39,910 bases of DNA from Candidatus Paralachnospira avium (GTDB taxonomy: Bacteria; Bacillota; Clostridia; Lachnospirales; Lachnospiraceae): contig CAJFUL010000069.1 of NCBI GenBank assembly GCA_904420245.1, forward strand, positions 1-39,910. The letters run 5' to 3'. Positions 39,890-39,910 of the stretch are shown piece after piece; the first letter of the stretch is position 1; every line of letters starts with the position of its first letter. The notes beneath the pieces were generated by a model. The model did not search any database. It saw only the letters and a program-made list of their open reading frames with translations, and had not been told where the DNA came from. Position numbers and translations under genes: made by a program.

Positions 39890-39910
39890 TTACTGTATTT
39901 TAACTGAATA

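Noticed and set aside
1-39910. tRNA, rRNA, integrase or transposase genes
   Set aside because: None could be recognised by eye on either strand; cloverleaf-like and GC-rich hairpins seen were terminators or repeat parts.

Overview
The window looks like chromosome of a Gram-positive, strictly anaerobic, spore-forming member of the Clostridia, most likely a GC-rich Lachnospiraceae-type gut bacterium. This is inferred from gene content: the oxygen-sensitive ribonucleotide reductase pair NrdD/NrdG, ferredoxins and an iron-sulfur aldo/keto reductase, the Firmicutes order gdpP-rplI-dnaB, a MecA adaptor, a CwlD-type amidase, a YwlC/YwlE/RpiB-like cluster, and strong GGAGG ribosome binding sites. No tRNA, rRNA, CRISPR array, transposase or phage gene was recognised. 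Most of the window is housekeeping or metabolic. The last ~550 bases are clearly more AT-rich than the rest and may be the edge of an acquired region.

Layout. (1) 72-5113, minus strand: a MacAB-like ABC efflux operon with two periplasmic-adaptor-type proteins, one carrying a large inserted duplicated domain. (2) 5308-7757, plus: three-S1-domain RNA-binding protein, small alarmone synthetase and an RmlD-like sugar-nucleotide reductase. (3) 7844-9019: malic enzyme. (4) 9283-12287: secreted/membrane protein, zinc-dependent phospholipase C-like protein and an MFS transporter. (5) 12406-15102: nrdD-nrdG behind two NrdR boxes. (6) 15242-15781, minus: a lipoprotein. (7) 15947-20371: gdpP, rplI, dnaB and a flavin reductase-like gene. 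(8) 20452-23871: a MerR-type coiled-coil protein, D-lactate dehydrogenase, a 56-residue ferredoxin, a DUF1858 protein and mecA, mostly single-gene units. (9) 24085-30645: a small ORFan, a GH18/SH3 membrane-anchored glycosidase, cwlD, threonylcarbamoyl-AMP synthase, a YwlE-like phosphatase homologue lacking key residues, rpiB, dCMP deaminase and an Fe-S aldo/keto reductase. (10) 31118-33785: a LysR regulator divergent from a flavodoxin-cupin-carboxymuconolactone decarboxylase operon. (11) 33956-36595: a solitary SF2 helicase with two predicted membrane segments. (12) 36707-39277, minus: a CoA-disulfide-reductase/rhodanese/sulfite-reductase-like fusion. (13) 39518-39889: a short MerR regulator in AT-rich DNA.

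A family of dispersed palindromic intergenic repeats, mostly at gene 3' ends, recurs at least six times (about 33, 9078, 15132, 21196, 30848 and 36636). The features most worth following are this repeat family, the duplicated insert domain in the second adaptor, the probable pseudophosphatase between tsaC and rpiB, and the membrane-segment helicase. Starts were chosen from ribosome binding sites and overlaps; all functions are assigned by reading motifs, not by database search.
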